In this document: positions 33,072-40,792 of the stretch, piece by piece
How the letters are laid out: the number at the start of each line of letters is the position of its first letter
Position numbering within the stretch: the first letter of the stretch is position 1
Assembly (NCBI RefSeq): GCF_002911015.1
Contig: NZ_KZ626855.1
Span: 1 to 64,000 of the forward strand
Length of the DNA stretch: 64,000 bases
Source of the DNA: Streptomyces populi
GTDB lineage: Bacteria > Actinomycetota > Actinomycetes > Streptomycetales > Streptomycetaceae
Direction: 5' to 3'
The notes under the pieces: generated by a model
What the model saw: only the letters and a program-made list of their open reading frames with translations
Databases searched by the model: none
Told to the model about the DNA's origin: nothing
Position numbers and translations under genes: made by a program

Positions 33072-33161
33072 GTGCGCCGAACCGTGCTGTTTTCCGTCTG
33101 TGCCCTCGTCGCGGCCGCCGCCACCGGATTCTTCACCACCAGCGCCATCCGCAGCCGCTGA
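33072..33161 (+). CDS. possible 29-residue membrane peptide
   Basis: From a GTG at 33072, preceded by GAGAGGA at 7 bases, a peptide reads RRTVLFSVCALVAAAATGFF and ends TTSAIRSR. It would be a single membrane helix with Arg at both ends. The 345-bp gap between the methyltransferase and DUF6328 genes holds nothing else I recognise. Length alone gives little support, so it is tentative. Confidence 0.3.
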   Translation: MRRTVLFSVCALVAAAATGFFTTSAIRSR

Positions 33162-33258
33162 CACCTGGGACAGGTCCCGGCCGCCCGCGTTCCCGGACGA
33201 CCCGTGACCGGGCGGCAGCCGGGTGCCCCGGGCCGTCGCTCCGCCCGGGGCACCCGGC

Positions 33259-33777
33259 TCAGTCCTTCTCGTCGGCGGCCTCGCGGGCTTCGGAACCCGC
33301 TTTGCGCATCCGCAGGACCAAGGGGATGACGAACCACCACGCGATGTACAGCGCGGCCACACCCGCGACGATCCAGGGCACGTACCCGTCGTCGTGGGTG
33401 GCCGTGCGCAGCACCAGCAGGAGGGAGGCCGTCATGGTGAGCAGCAGGAGCAGCAGGCCGAGGAAAGTCAGCCGGGACGCCCACACGACGGCCTCCGGCT
33501 TGATGAAGTGACCCGACACGATGCGGTGGAACGACACGGGGGCCACCAGGGCGCCGATGGCCGTGGCGCCGAGGACGATCGTGACCATGTACAGCGTCTG
33601 GTCCGCGTCGGACAGCCGCCGGTAGGACGGCTGGAACACCACGGTCAGCAGGAAGCCGAACAGGATCTGCACGCCGGTCTGCGCCACACGGATCTCCTGG
33701 AGCAGGTCACCCCATTTGCGGTCGGCCCGTTCCTCCGGCGATTCCTCGCGTCCGTCCTTCGATGTGTCGTCCCGCAT
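33259..33777 (-). CDS. DUF6328-type membrane protein
   Basis: 172 residues from the ATG at 33777 (GGAGAGGG upstream). After an acidic N-terminus (SPEERADRKWGDLLQEIRVA) come four hydrophobic helices: about 38-58, 72-92, 108-130 and 140-160. The opening RVAQTGVQILFGFLLTVVFQP and the helix with VAPVSFHRIV are typical of the DUF6328 family of Streptomyces membrane proteins. No function is known. It lies upstream of the small Rho-N-like protein gene on the other side of a short gap. Confidence 0.8.
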   Translation of the reverse strand: MRDDTSKDGREESPEERADRKWGDLLQEIRVAQTGVQILFGFLLTVVFQPSYRRLSDADQTLYMVTIVLGATAIGALVAPVSFHRIVSGHFIKPEAVVWASRLTFLGLLLLLLTMTASLLLVLRTATHDDGYVPWIVAGVAALYIAWWFVIPLVLRMRKAGSEAREAADEKD

Positions 33778-33877
33778 CGGCAGTCCCTCTCCGGCGGCGC
33801 CCACGGAGCCGCCCCGTCGTCCGTCATGTCCCGACCCGCCCGCGCTCTCGCTCCCGCGGCCGGCGCCGCGACGCGTC

Positions 33878-34204
33878 TCAGCGGCCCAGCGCGTTCTTCA
33901 GCTGCTGCTTGCTCATGGACGAGCGTCCATGGATGTCGCGCTTCTTGGCCTCCTCGTACAACTGGTCCCTGGTGGGGCCCTGTGCCCCGGAGTGCGAACG
34001 CTCGCCGCCCCGCTGCGACGCCGACTTGGGGTCGCGCAGGGACGTCCTGCTCGCGGTCTCGGACTCACCCGCCCTGGCCCGCTCCTTGTTCACCGTGCGC
34101 GCCGCGATCTCCTTGGCACGGCTCGCGGACTCCCCACGGTCCTGCGCGCTCTCCTTGATGTGTTCGTACTGCCGCTCACGCTTCTTGTTCGATCCTGCGG
34201 GCAT
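33878..34204 (-). CDS. small basic protein with C-terminal Rho-N/SAP-like helix motif
   Basis: 108 residues from the ATG at 34204 (GGAGGAGG upstream). It starts MPAGSNKKRERQYEHIKESA and is very rich in Arg, Lys, Ser and Glu. The end, LYEEAKKRDIHGRSSMSKQQLKNAL, is a short helix-extended-loop-helix as in Rho-N/SAP folds that bind nucleic acid. Actinobacterial relatives are often labelled plasmid stabilization protein on thin evidence. A DNA- or RNA-binding stress protein is the best reading. Confidence 0.75.
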   Translation of the reverse strand: MPAGSNKKRERQYEHIKESAQDRGESASRAKEIAARTVNKERARAGESETASRTSLRDPKSASQRGGERSHSGAQGPTRDQLYEEAKKRDIHGRSSMSKQQLKNALGR

Positions 34205-34294
34205 GGTGCGCCTCCTCCCGGGACGTGGCCTGTGCGTGGACAATCGAGTACCCCCGATGGCCCGCCGGCTCACAAACGGCCGGAAAATGCGTCC

Positions 34295-35458
34295 CTACGG
34301 CCGGTGGCCGTCGGGGTGGAGGACGACTTTGGTCCATCCGTCCTCGCGACGGTCGAAGTGCTCGTACGCGGACGGCGCCTCGTCCAGGTCGAGCTCATGG
34401 GACACGACGAAGCCCGGCTCCGCCCTGCCTCCGGCGACGAGGTCGCGCAGCGCACGGTTGTACCGCTTGACCGGTGCCTGGCCGGTGCCCATCGTCTGGC
34501 CCTTGAACCACATCAGGCCGTAGTCGAGCGGCAGTTTGCCCTGGGCCTCCAGCTCGCCCTGCGCGTCCTCACCACCGGGGTCCTCGGGCAGGTAGACACC
34601 CACCACTCCTATGTCGCCGGTGAAGCGCACGGCGTCGATCAGCTGGTTGACGGTGAGGCTCGCGTCCTCCTGGCCCTGGGGGTCGTGGGCCTGGTATCCG
34701 ACGCATTCGCACCCGTTGTCGGCCCCCAGGCCGAGTGTCGCGTCCTTCACCACCTCGACCGGGTCCGCCTCGTTCGTGTCGATCGCGACCGCGCCGATCT
34801 CCTCGGCGATCCGCAGCCGGTCCTGCTGGTGGTCGGCGACCCAGACACGGCCGGCACCCTTCAGGATCGCCGAGTAGGCCGCCATCAGACCGACCGGGCC
34901 CGCGCCCATCACCAGCGTCTGGTCACCCGGTCGCACCCGGGCCATCTCGGTGGCGTGGTAGCCGGTCGGGAAGATGTCCGCCAGCATCACGTAGTCCAGT
35001 TGCCTCTCGGCGGCGTCCTCCCCCAGTCGCAGGGCGTTGAAGTCGCCGTACGGCACGCGCAGCAGCTCGGCCTGGCCTCCCTGGTAGGGGCCCATCTCGG
35101 CGAACCCGTAGGCCGCTCCGGCGAGGGAGGGCTCCGGCTGCATGGTCAGGCAATAGTTCGTGAGTCCGCGCTCGCACTGCTTGCAGAAGCCGCAGGCGAT
35201 GTTGAACGGGAGCACCACGTACTCACCGACCTGGACCTTGCTGACCGCGGAGCCGACCTCGACGACCTGTCCCAGGTTCTCGTGGCCGAGGGTACGGCCC
35301 GGTTCGAACGAGGTCCGTCCCTCGTACATGTGCAGGTCGGAGCCGCAGATGTTGGTCGTGGTGACCTTCACCAGGATGTCGCAGGGGTGCTCGATCCTGG
35401 CGTCCGGGACGTCCTTGACGCTGACCTTCCGCGGGCCTTCGTATACCGCTGCTTTCAT
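34295..35458 (-). CDS. fdhA: glutathione-independent formaldehyde dehydrogenase
   Basis: 387 residues. A zinc-type alcohol dehydrogenase: the catalytic zinc ligand Cys in NICGSDLHMYEGR and GHENLGQVVEVG, the structural zinc Cys set in CGFCKQCERGLTNYC, and the NAD site VMGAGPVGLMAAYSAI. The order and the FPTGYHA segment follow the Pseudomonas putida type enzyme, which oxidises formaldehyde to formate with NAD and no thiol cofactor. Formate would be the substrate of the formate dehydrogenase encoded 5 kb away, giving a C1 detoxification route. GGGGAG lies just before the ATG at 35458. A short basic protein gene follows. Confidence 0.9.
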   Translation of the reverse strand: MKAAVYEGPRKVSVKDVPDARIEHPCDILVKVTTTNICGSDLHMYEGRTSFEPGRTLGHENLGQVVEVGSAVSKVQVGEYVVLPFNIACGFCKQCERGLTNYCLTMQPEPSLAGAAYGFAEMGPYQGGQAELLRVPYGDFNALRLGEDAAERQLDYVMLADIFPTGYHATEMARVRPGDQTLVMGAGPVGLMAAYSAILKGAGRVWVADHQQDRLRIAEEIGAVAIDTNEADPVEVVKDATLGLGADNGCECVGYQAHDPQGQEDASLTVNQLIDAVRFTGDIGVVGVYLPEDPGGEDAQGELEAQGKLPLDYGLMWFKGQTMGTGQAPVKRYNRALRDLVAGGRAEPGFVVSHELDLDEAPSAYEHFDRREDGWTKVVLHPDGHRP

Positions 35459-35768
35459 GATCTCCCCTTTGCCGCCCCGCGCCGGTGCGCGGTCCGCGCA
35501 CGGTGACGCCGGCCGGTCCTGTCCGGTGCGCGTGTCTTCGCGTACGCACGTGCTTCGCTGGACAGGTCGAGTCCCCGGTGGCATATCGGCCAAACAGGGC
35601 CCTTCCGCGGCAGGGGCATCCGAACCCCCGGGAACGGCGGAAGTCCCCGGGCCGTGACGGCCGGGGACTTCCCGTGGCAGTGGCTGCCGGCGGACGGGAG
35701 CACCGCGCGTCACCCGGCGGACCCGGCCATGTGACGCGACCGCTCGACGGTGTTCCGCGCCCGCCCGT
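35459..35768. other. intergenic region (310 bp) with terminator
   Basis: It holds the terminator hairpin at 35639-35672 and, in the half nearest the formaldehyde dehydrogenase, its promoter region. I see no gene or other motif. Confidence 0.45.
35639..35672 (-). terminator. terminator hairpin after the DUF3618 gene
   Basis: GGAAGTCCCCGGGCC (35639-35653) pairs with GGCCGGGGACTTCC (35659-35672) with one bulged base and a 5-base loop. It is about 100 bases past the DUF3618 stop and should end the holin-X/DUF3618 transcript. Confidence 0.65.
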
Positions 35769-36272
35769 TCACCCCTTCCGGTGACGGATGGCCAGCCATA
35801 TGAGGACGGCGGCGCCCACGGCGGCCAGGATCGGCGCCCGATTCTCGCGTGCCAGCCGGGCCCCGTGGGCCGTCTGCTGCTGCAGCGGTTCGGGGGCCTT
35901 CTCGTGCCATACGCCACCGGCCCGCGCGGCCTTGTCCCGCATCTGGCCCGCGGCCTGGGCCGCCCGGTCCCTGACCGGGTCGGGCACCTTGTCCTGGACC
36001 GCGTGCGCGGCCTTGGACGCCCTGGCCTTCAGCTCGCCCGCCTTGGCCGCGGCCTGCCCGGCGACCTCGGCGGTCTTCTCCCTGGCCTGTTCGGCGACCT
36101 CCACGGTCCTCTCCTTGACCTCGACGCCCTTGTCCTTCGCACGGGCCTTGACGTCGGCCTTGTCGGCCAGCGTCTGGACCGTCTCTCCCAGTTCGGCACG
36201 GGTCCGCTCGACCTGTTCGCGCATCTCACCGGGGGTCGTGGCCGTGCGCTTGTCGTCGGACGGTTCACTCAT
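35769..36272 (-). CDS. DUF3618 protein with apolipoprotein-like repeats
   Basis: 167 residues. MREQVERTRAELGETVQTLADKADVKARAK is the DUF3618 start seen in actinobacteria. A run of Ala/Lys/Glu-rich 11-residue helices follows (about 60-140), predicted to be amphipathic and similar to apolipoprotein or LEA-type helices; one membrane helix (ILAAVGAAVLIWLAI) ends it. It overlaps the holin-X gene by ATGA. The pair is likely an envelope stress unit; function is not established. Confidence 0.85.
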   Translation of the reverse strand: MSEPSDDKRTATTPGEMREQVERTRAELGETVQTLADKADVKARAKDKGVEVKERTVEVAEQAREKTAEVAGQAAAKAGELKARASKAAHAVQDKVPDPVRDRAAQAAGQMRDKAARAGGVWHEKAPEPLQQQTAHGARLARENRAPILAAVGAAVLIWLAIRHRKG

Positions 36273-36706
36273 CGGTGGGCACTCCTCTTGATCTCGGCCA
36301 CATCGGCCTTCACGTTCTCGATCGCCTGCTCGGGCTTCGGCGGTGCCGCCCGGTCGGCCTGCTTCTTCCCCGTCAGCGCCATGGCCGCGGCGACGAGGCC
36401 CAGGACCACCGTCACGATCAGTGCCGCGGCCCACACCGGCAGCGGTACGGCCAGCGCGGCGATCGCGGTGGCCACGAGGGCCTGGAGGGTCAGGAAGCCG
36501 ACCACTCCCGCGCCGCCGAACAGACCGCCGCTCTTCCCGTACCGCCTACCTTTCTCCTTCATCTCCGCCTGTGCCAGCCGGAGCTCTCCTCGGACCAGCT
36601 CGGTGAGCTGCTGCGAGGCCCGCTGGACCAGCTCACCCACCGGTTCCGATCCGTTCCCTCGTGTCCGCTCGGCCGATCCGTCGGGCCGCGTCCGCACGTC
36701 CGACAC
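36269..36706 (-). CDS. Actinobacterial Holin-X / DUF1469 family protein
   Basis: 145 residues from the GTG at 36706, 5 bases after AGGAGGTGA; a longer start at 36715 sits inside that site. The N-terminal amphipathic helix LVQRASQQLTELVRGELRLA precedes two membrane helices (about 68-88 and 92-112) and a basic tail. This is the Phage_holin_3_6/Holin-X pattern, found as chromosomal pairs with DUF3618 genes rather than in phages. It overlaps the DUF3618 gene. Confidence 0.85.
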   Translation of the reverse strand: MSDVRTRPDGSAERTRGNGSEPVGELVQRASQQLTELVRGELRLAQAEMKEKGRRYGKSGGLFGGAGVVGFLTLQALVATAIAALAVPLPVWAAALIVTVVLGLVAAAMALTGKKQADRAAPPKPEQAIENVKADVAEIKRSAHR

Positions 36707-36737
36707 GGTGATCACCTCCTGTCCGTAGCCTGATGCG

Positions 36738-36761
36738 GCCGGAGCACGCGGGCGTGCTCCG
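36738..36761 (-). terminator. terminator hairpin after the HAD gene
   Basis: CCGGAGCACG (36738-36747) and CGTGCTCCGG (36752-36761) form a perfect 10-bp stem with a 4-base loop, 54 bases past the HAD stop on the minus strand and just before the holin-X promoter. Confidence 0.7.
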
Positions 36762-36814
36762 GCGATCGCCGATGACCGGGTACCCCGATCCCGCCGGTCC
36801 AGGGCCGTCGCCTT

Positions 36815-37486
36815 TCATTCCCGGTCGGCGAAGACGCTGGAGTCGAGGTTCTCGAGGAGGTCCGCGACGTCCCGGTGGACCGCGGCGGCGCCCGCCGCCT
36901 CCAGGTCGGCCCGCGGGATGCCGCCGGACAGCACCGCCACGGAGGTCACCCCGTCCCGGGTGCCGGCCTCCATGTCCCAGACGGTGTCCCCCACGAACAC
37001 CGCCCGTCCGCTGGGGACACCGGCGAGGTCCCTGGCCCGTTCGACGGGGTCGGGCGCGGGTTTGCCCGACCTCACGTCGTCCGCGCTGGCCGCCCCGAGG
37101 ATGACGTCGTCCGCGTCGACGGCGCGGCGGAGCGCCGAGAGTTCCGCGCCGCTCGCCGAGGTCGCCAGGACGACCTCCCAGCCGCGCCCGGCCAGCGCGC
37201 GCAGCAGGTCGCCCGCGCCGTCGAACGCGATCAGCCGGTCGAACCAGGTGGCGTAGAGGGTGCGGTGGGCCGCCTCGAGCTCCCCGTCGCCCTCGGGGTC
37301 ACGGTCCTTGCCGAGCAGGTGCTCGATCAGGTCGCCGCCGCCGAGGCCCACGGCCCGGTGCACGTCGTGCATGGGAACACGGTGTCCGGCCTGCCGGAAG
37401 GCCTCCCACCAGGTGACGACGTGCAGGTGGTTGGTGTCGACCAGGGTTCCGTCGACGTCGAAGATCGCGGCGCGCTTCTCGGTCAT
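36815..37486 (-). CDS. HAD-superfamily phosphatase (beta-phosphoglucomutase-like)
   Basis: 223 residues. Motif I DVDGTLVDTN is near residue 9, followed by a helical cap (about 20-85), motif II ATSAS, the Lys motif GKPAPDP and motif IV FVGDTVWDMEAG. Such enzymes remove phosphate from small phosphorylated metabolites or move it on sugars. It starts 19 bases after the stop of the F420-type oxidoreductase gene and is probably its operon partner. Confidence 0.88.
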   Translation of the reverse strand: MTEKRAAIFDVDGTLVDTNHLHVVTWWEAFRQAGHRVPMHDVHRAVGLGGGDLIEHLLGKDRDPEGDGELEAAHRTLYATWFDRLIAFDGAGDLLRALAGRGWEVVLATSASGAELSALRRAVDADDVILGAASADDVRSGKPAPDPVERARDLAGVPSGRAVFVGDTVWDMEAGTRDGVTSVAVLSGGIPRADLEAAGAAAVHRDVADLLENLDSSVFADRE

Positions 37487-37505
37487 CGCGGTTGTCCTCG
37501 CCCTC

Positions 37506-38471
37506 TCACAGCTCACGCAGGGCGGGAAGCAGCTTCTTCTCGGCCCAGTCCGTGAAGGGTTCCTGGTGGTCGCCGCCGATCTGGACGAGCGCGACCTCGG
37601 TGAACCCCGCGTCGACGAACGGCCGTACGGCCTCGACCACGCTCTCCACGTCGTCGCCGCAGGGTATGGAGCCGGCCACGTCCTCGGGGCGTACGAACTG
37701 CGTGGCGCTCTCGAAGGCGGCGGGTCCGGGCAGTTCGGAGTTGACCGGCCAGCCGCCGCCGAACCAGCGGAACTGGTCATGGGCCCGGGCGATCGCCGCG
37801 TCCCGGTCGGTGTCGTAACAGACGGGAAGCTGGCCGACCTTGGGTTTGCCCGTCCCGCCGTGCCGGTCGAACGCGGAGGTCAGGGCCGGTTCGGGCTCCG
37901 TGGCGATCATGAGGTCGGCGAGATGGCCGGCGATCTCGCACGAGTGGTCGCCCGAGACGGCGACGCCGATCGGCGGTGGGGTGTCCGGCAGGTCGAAGAG
38001 CCGGGCGTTCTCCACGTCGAAGTGGACGCCGTGATGGTTGACGTCGCCTCCCCCGAAGAGGGAACGGATGATCCCGACGGCCTCCTCCAGCTTGTCGAGA
38101 CGGACGTGGGCGGCGGGCCAGCCACCGCCCACCACGTGCTCGTTGAGCCTCTCGCCGGAGCCGAGCCCGAGGCGGAAGCGTCCCTGGGACAGGAGTTGCA
38201 GGGTGGCGGCCTTCTGGGCGACGACCGCCGGGTGGTAGCGGGTCGTCGGGCACGTCACGTACGTCATGAGCGGAATGCGTTCGGTGGCCAGCGCGGCCGC
38301 GCCGAGCACGCTCCACGCGTACGGGGCGTGCCCCTGGGAGTCCAGCCAGGGGAAGTAGTGGTCCGAGGTGACGGAGAAGTCGAATCCGGCCTGTTCGGCG
38401 CGGACCACCTGCTCCACGAGTTCGCGCGGGCCGGCCTGCTCGGTCATCATCGTGTACCCGATCTGCACCAT
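37506..38471 (-). CDS. LLM-class F420-dependent oxidoreductase (Fgd-related)
   Basis: 321 residues from the ATG at 38471 (GGAGGAGAG upstream). A luciferase-like TIM barrel: IGYTMMTEQAGPRELVEQVV, FSVTSDHYFPWLDSQGHAPY, YHPAVVAQKAATLQLLSQGR and FRLGLGSGERLNEH match the F420-dependent glucose-6-phosphate dehydrogenase-related group (TIGR03557). The SDHYFPW loop is the F420-binding region. The substrate cannot be read from the sequence. The HAD gene follows after 19 bases. It starts 96 bases after the end of the formate dehydrogenase operon. Confidence 0.88.
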   Translation of the reverse strand: MVQIGYTMMTEQAGPRELVEQVVRAEQAGFDFSVTSDHYFPWLDSQGHAPYAWSVLGAAALATERIPLMTYVTCPTTRYHPAVVAQKAATLQLLSQGRFRLGLGSGERLNEHVVGGGWPAAHVRLDKLEEAVGIIRSLFGGGDVNHHGVHFDVENARLFDLPDTPPPIGVAVSGDHSCEIAGHLADLMIATEPEPALTSAFDRHGGTGKPKVGQLPVCYDTDRDAAIARAHDQFRWFGGGWPVNSELPGPAAFESATQFVRPEDVAGSIPCGDDVESVVEAVRPFVDAGFTEVALVQIGGDHQEPFTDWAEKKLLPALREL

Positions 38472-38525
38472 GTCGCTCTCCTCCTCCATGTGGACGGATG
38501 GCGGGACGGACGCGGCGCGAGGAGC

Positions 38526-38543
38526 GCCGGGCCGGTGCCCGGC
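38526..38543 (-). terminator. terminator hairpin of the formate dehydrogenase operon
   Basis: GCCGGGC (38526-38532) and GCCCGGC (38537-38543) pair perfectly with a 4-base loop, 25 bases beyond the stop of the last small gene. Confidence 0.55.
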
Positions 38544-38567
38544 CGCGCCCCGCTCCCTCCCTCCCGG

Positions 38568-38909
38568 CTACCGCTTGGCCCCGAGCCGCAGGTCGACCTC
38601 CTTCTCCTGGTCTCCCGACGCCGTGCCCCGTTCCTGCACGGCGAACGCGCCGTTCAGGGCCTCGCGCAGGAGGTCCACGGCGAGGTAGCCGCCCTGTAGC
38701 GTCGCGCTGACCGGGCCCTCCAGCGGGGCCGGGCCGGTCGGGATGCGGTCGTCGGCCGGCGCGAACTCCGCGGTCCACACAGCGGGACGGGATCCCGGAG
38801 GGTCCTCGGGGACCTCCGGGGGGCGGTCGGTGGGGAACGCCGTTCGCAGCACGTCGAAGACGGTGGCGGCGTCCTCCCTGGACGTGCCGGTGAGGGACAC
38901 GGTGACCAC
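38568..38909 (-). CDS. small hypothetical protein of the formate dehydrogenase operon
   Basis: 113 residues from a GTG at 38909, 3 bases after the NrfD stop. It reads MVTVSLTGTSREDAATVFDV with an alpha/beta look, and ends with a basic tail. No Cys, signal or catalytic motif is seen. Its tight coupling to the anchor gene suggests an assembly or accessory role, which is inference. Confidence 0.7.
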   Translation of the reverse strand: MVTVSLTGTSREDAATVFDVLRTAFPTDRPPEVPEDPPGSRPAVWTAEFAPADDRIPTGPAPLEGPVSATLQGGYLAVDLLREALNGAFAVQERGTASGDQEKEVDLRLGAKR

Positions 38910-38912
38910 GGG

Positions 38913-39833
38913 TCACCCTCCGTTCCGCTGGGGTACGACGGTGTATTTCGGGTCCTGCGCGGAGGCGGTTCCTGCCGCGAAGATCCCGAAGCGGGTGCAG
39001 ACCGATCCCCCGAGCAGGGCCAGCCCGCCCAGGACGGCGGCCGGCCGGCTGCGTCCACCGGCCAGCGCCGCGGTCGCCGCGCCCGCCAGGGTCAGGGCGC
39101 GGGCGGCGCGCAGGAGCGTGCCCGCACGTCCTTCGCGCCAGGTCTCGGCCACCATGCCGAGGCGCCGCTCGGCCGCCTCGGCCGCCACGCTCTCCCCCGC
39201 CGCCGCGAGCACCGCCGCGAGGCGGGCGGGAGCGTTCTCGCGCGGTGGCGCCACGACCAGTGCCATTCCCGAGGCGGCGGCCGTCGCGGACGCCGTGAAC
39301 ACATAGGGCAGTTCCCGGTGGGCGCCGTGCCAGGCGGGTACGGCGGTGTCGGCGGCCAGGACGGCGGTGTACGAGGCGAGCGCGGGCCCGAGCAGCGCGG
39401 CGCCCGCGGTCGCGACGGCACCCGCGCGGGGCAGTCGGCCGGTGACGGCGCTGAGGGCGGCGGCGCCGGCGGCGGGGCCGTAGGCACCGAGCAGCCAGGA
39501 CCCCATGCTCATGGGTGAGGTCGGCTTGAAGACCCGCAGCATGTTGGCGAACCGGCCGGGCCGGCCGAGGTCGTGGACCAGCGCGGCGGCGGACAGGGAC
39601 ACGGCGGCGAGGGAGGAGACCTTCATCGCGGTGGCGGTGCGAGGGCGGTCGCGGAGCTGGGCCCCGGCGGCGAACACCGAACCGGCTCCGGCCAGGCCGC
39701 CGAGGAAGAAGTATCCGGCGATGTCACGGGCCGCCCAGGACGGGGCGTGGATGATCGGACGCCCGTAGTAGGAGGTGAACTCCGCCCGTGGGACCATCAG
39801 TTGCTCACCGCGGCGCTTGCGGGTCCTGGTCAT
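38913..39833 (-). CDS. NrfD/PsrC-type membrane anchor of formate dehydrogenase
   Basis: 306 residues from an ATG at 39833 overlapping the Fe-S gene (ATGA). About 8 membrane helices; the first, ARDIAGYFFLGGLAGAGSVF, carries the G-G-x-xAG pattern typical of NrfD. PSWAARDIAGYF and YVFTASATAAASGMALVV (with a conserved helix pair) follow. NrfD subunits pass electrons from the Fe-S subunit to menaquinone, so formate oxidation would feed the respiratory chain. It lacks haem ligands of FdnI. Confidence 0.88.
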   Translation of the reverse strand: MTRTRKRRGEQLMVPRAEFTSYYGRPIIHAPSWAARDIAGYFFLGGLAGAGSVFAAGAQLRDRPRTATAMKVSSLAAVSLSAAALVHDLGRPGRFANMLRVFKPTSPMSMGSWLLGAYGPAAGAAALSAVTGRLPRAGAVATAGAALLGPALASYTAVLAADTAVPAWHGAHRELPYVFTASATAAASGMALVVAPPRENAPARLAAVLAAAGESVAAEAAERRLGMVAETWREGRAGTLLRAARALTLAGAATAALAGGRSRPAAVLGGLALLGGSVCTRFGIFAAGTASAQDPKYTVVPQRNGG

Positions 39834-40792
39834 CGCGCCCCCTCCGCCCGGCCCGCCAGGACGAAGGCGAGCGCGATGCCTCCGGCGAGGGAGAGCGCGG
39901 CGGTCCCCGCGTGCTTCCACATGGCCGGGAGGTCACGGGTGGTCACCACCGGGTCGGGCGGCAGCCCGTAGACCTCCGGCTTGTCGAGGAGCAGGAAGAA
40001 GGCGCCGTCACCGCCGACCCCGTCCTCGGGGTCGTGTCCGTACAAATGGGCTTCCCCGACTCCCTGTTCGTGCAGCTGGTCCACCCGCAGGGCGGCCCGT
40101 TCGCGCAGTTCGTCGAGGGGGCCGAACTGGATGGACTCGGTGGGGCAGGCCTTGGCGCAGGCCGGTTCCTGTCCCGCGCCGAGGCGGTCGTAACACAGGG
40201 TGCACTTGAACGCCCTTCCGTCGTCCGGGCGTTGCTCGATCACTCCGTACGGGCAGGCGGGCACGCAGTAGCCGCAGCCGTTGCAGATGTCCTCCTGGAC
40301 GACGACCGTGCCGAACTCCGTGCGGAACAACGAGCCGGTGGGACACACGTCGAGACAGGCCGCGTGCGTGCAGTGCTTGCACACGTCCGACGACATGAGC
40401 CACCGCATGTCGCCCGGTGTCCGGGAGCTTTCGGGGGCCGTCGGCGGGGAGCCCTCCGGAGTCGCCGCAGGGGCGGGTTCGGAGACCCTCACCGCGCCCT
40501 CGGCGAGCGGCAGTTCGGTGCGCCCCTCCGGCGCGGGCACCCGCTGCTCGACGAAGGCGACATGACGCCAGGTGGAGGCGCCGAGGCCCTGCGTGTTGTC
40601 GTAGCTCATGCCGCTCAGCGCGAGCCCGTCCTCCGGGATGGCGTTCCACTCCTTGCACGCCACCTCGCAGGCCTTGCAGCCGATGCAGACCGAGGTGTCG
40701 GTGAAGAAGCCGACGCGCTCGGGGGGCTGGGAGTGGCCGGCGTCCCGGGCCGGTTCGGGCTCGGGACCGCTCAGCAGGTTCCGGTCCGTCAT
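39830..40792 (-). CDS. formate dehydrogenase iron-sulfur subunit
   Basis: 320 residues with four [4Fe-4S] sites: CIGCKACEVACKEW (36-49), CKHCTHAACLDVCPTGS, CNGCGYCVPACPYG and CTLCYDR with CAKACPTESI. The order is that of the FdhB/FdnH-type ferredoxin subunit. A C-terminal helix (about 297-315) would hold it to the membrane. It overlaps the catalytic gene upstream (ATGA) and NrfD downstream, so the three form one translation-coupled operon. Confidence 0.93.
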   Translation of the reverse strand: MTDRNLLSGPEPEPARDAGHSQPPERVGFFTDTSVCIGCKACEVACKEWNAIPEDGLALSGMSYDNTQGLGASTWRHVAFVEQRVPAPEGRTELPLAEGAVRVSEPAPAATPEGSPPTAPESSRTPGDMRWLMSSDVCKHCTHAACLDVCPTGSLFRTEFGTVVVQEDICNGCGYCVPACPYGVIEQRPDDGRAFKCTLCYDRLGAGQEPACAKACPTESIQFGPLDELRERAALRVDQLHEQGVGEAHLYGHDPEDGVGGDGAFFLLLDKPEVYGLPPDPVVTTRDLPAMWKHAGTAALSLAGGIALAFVLAGRAEGAR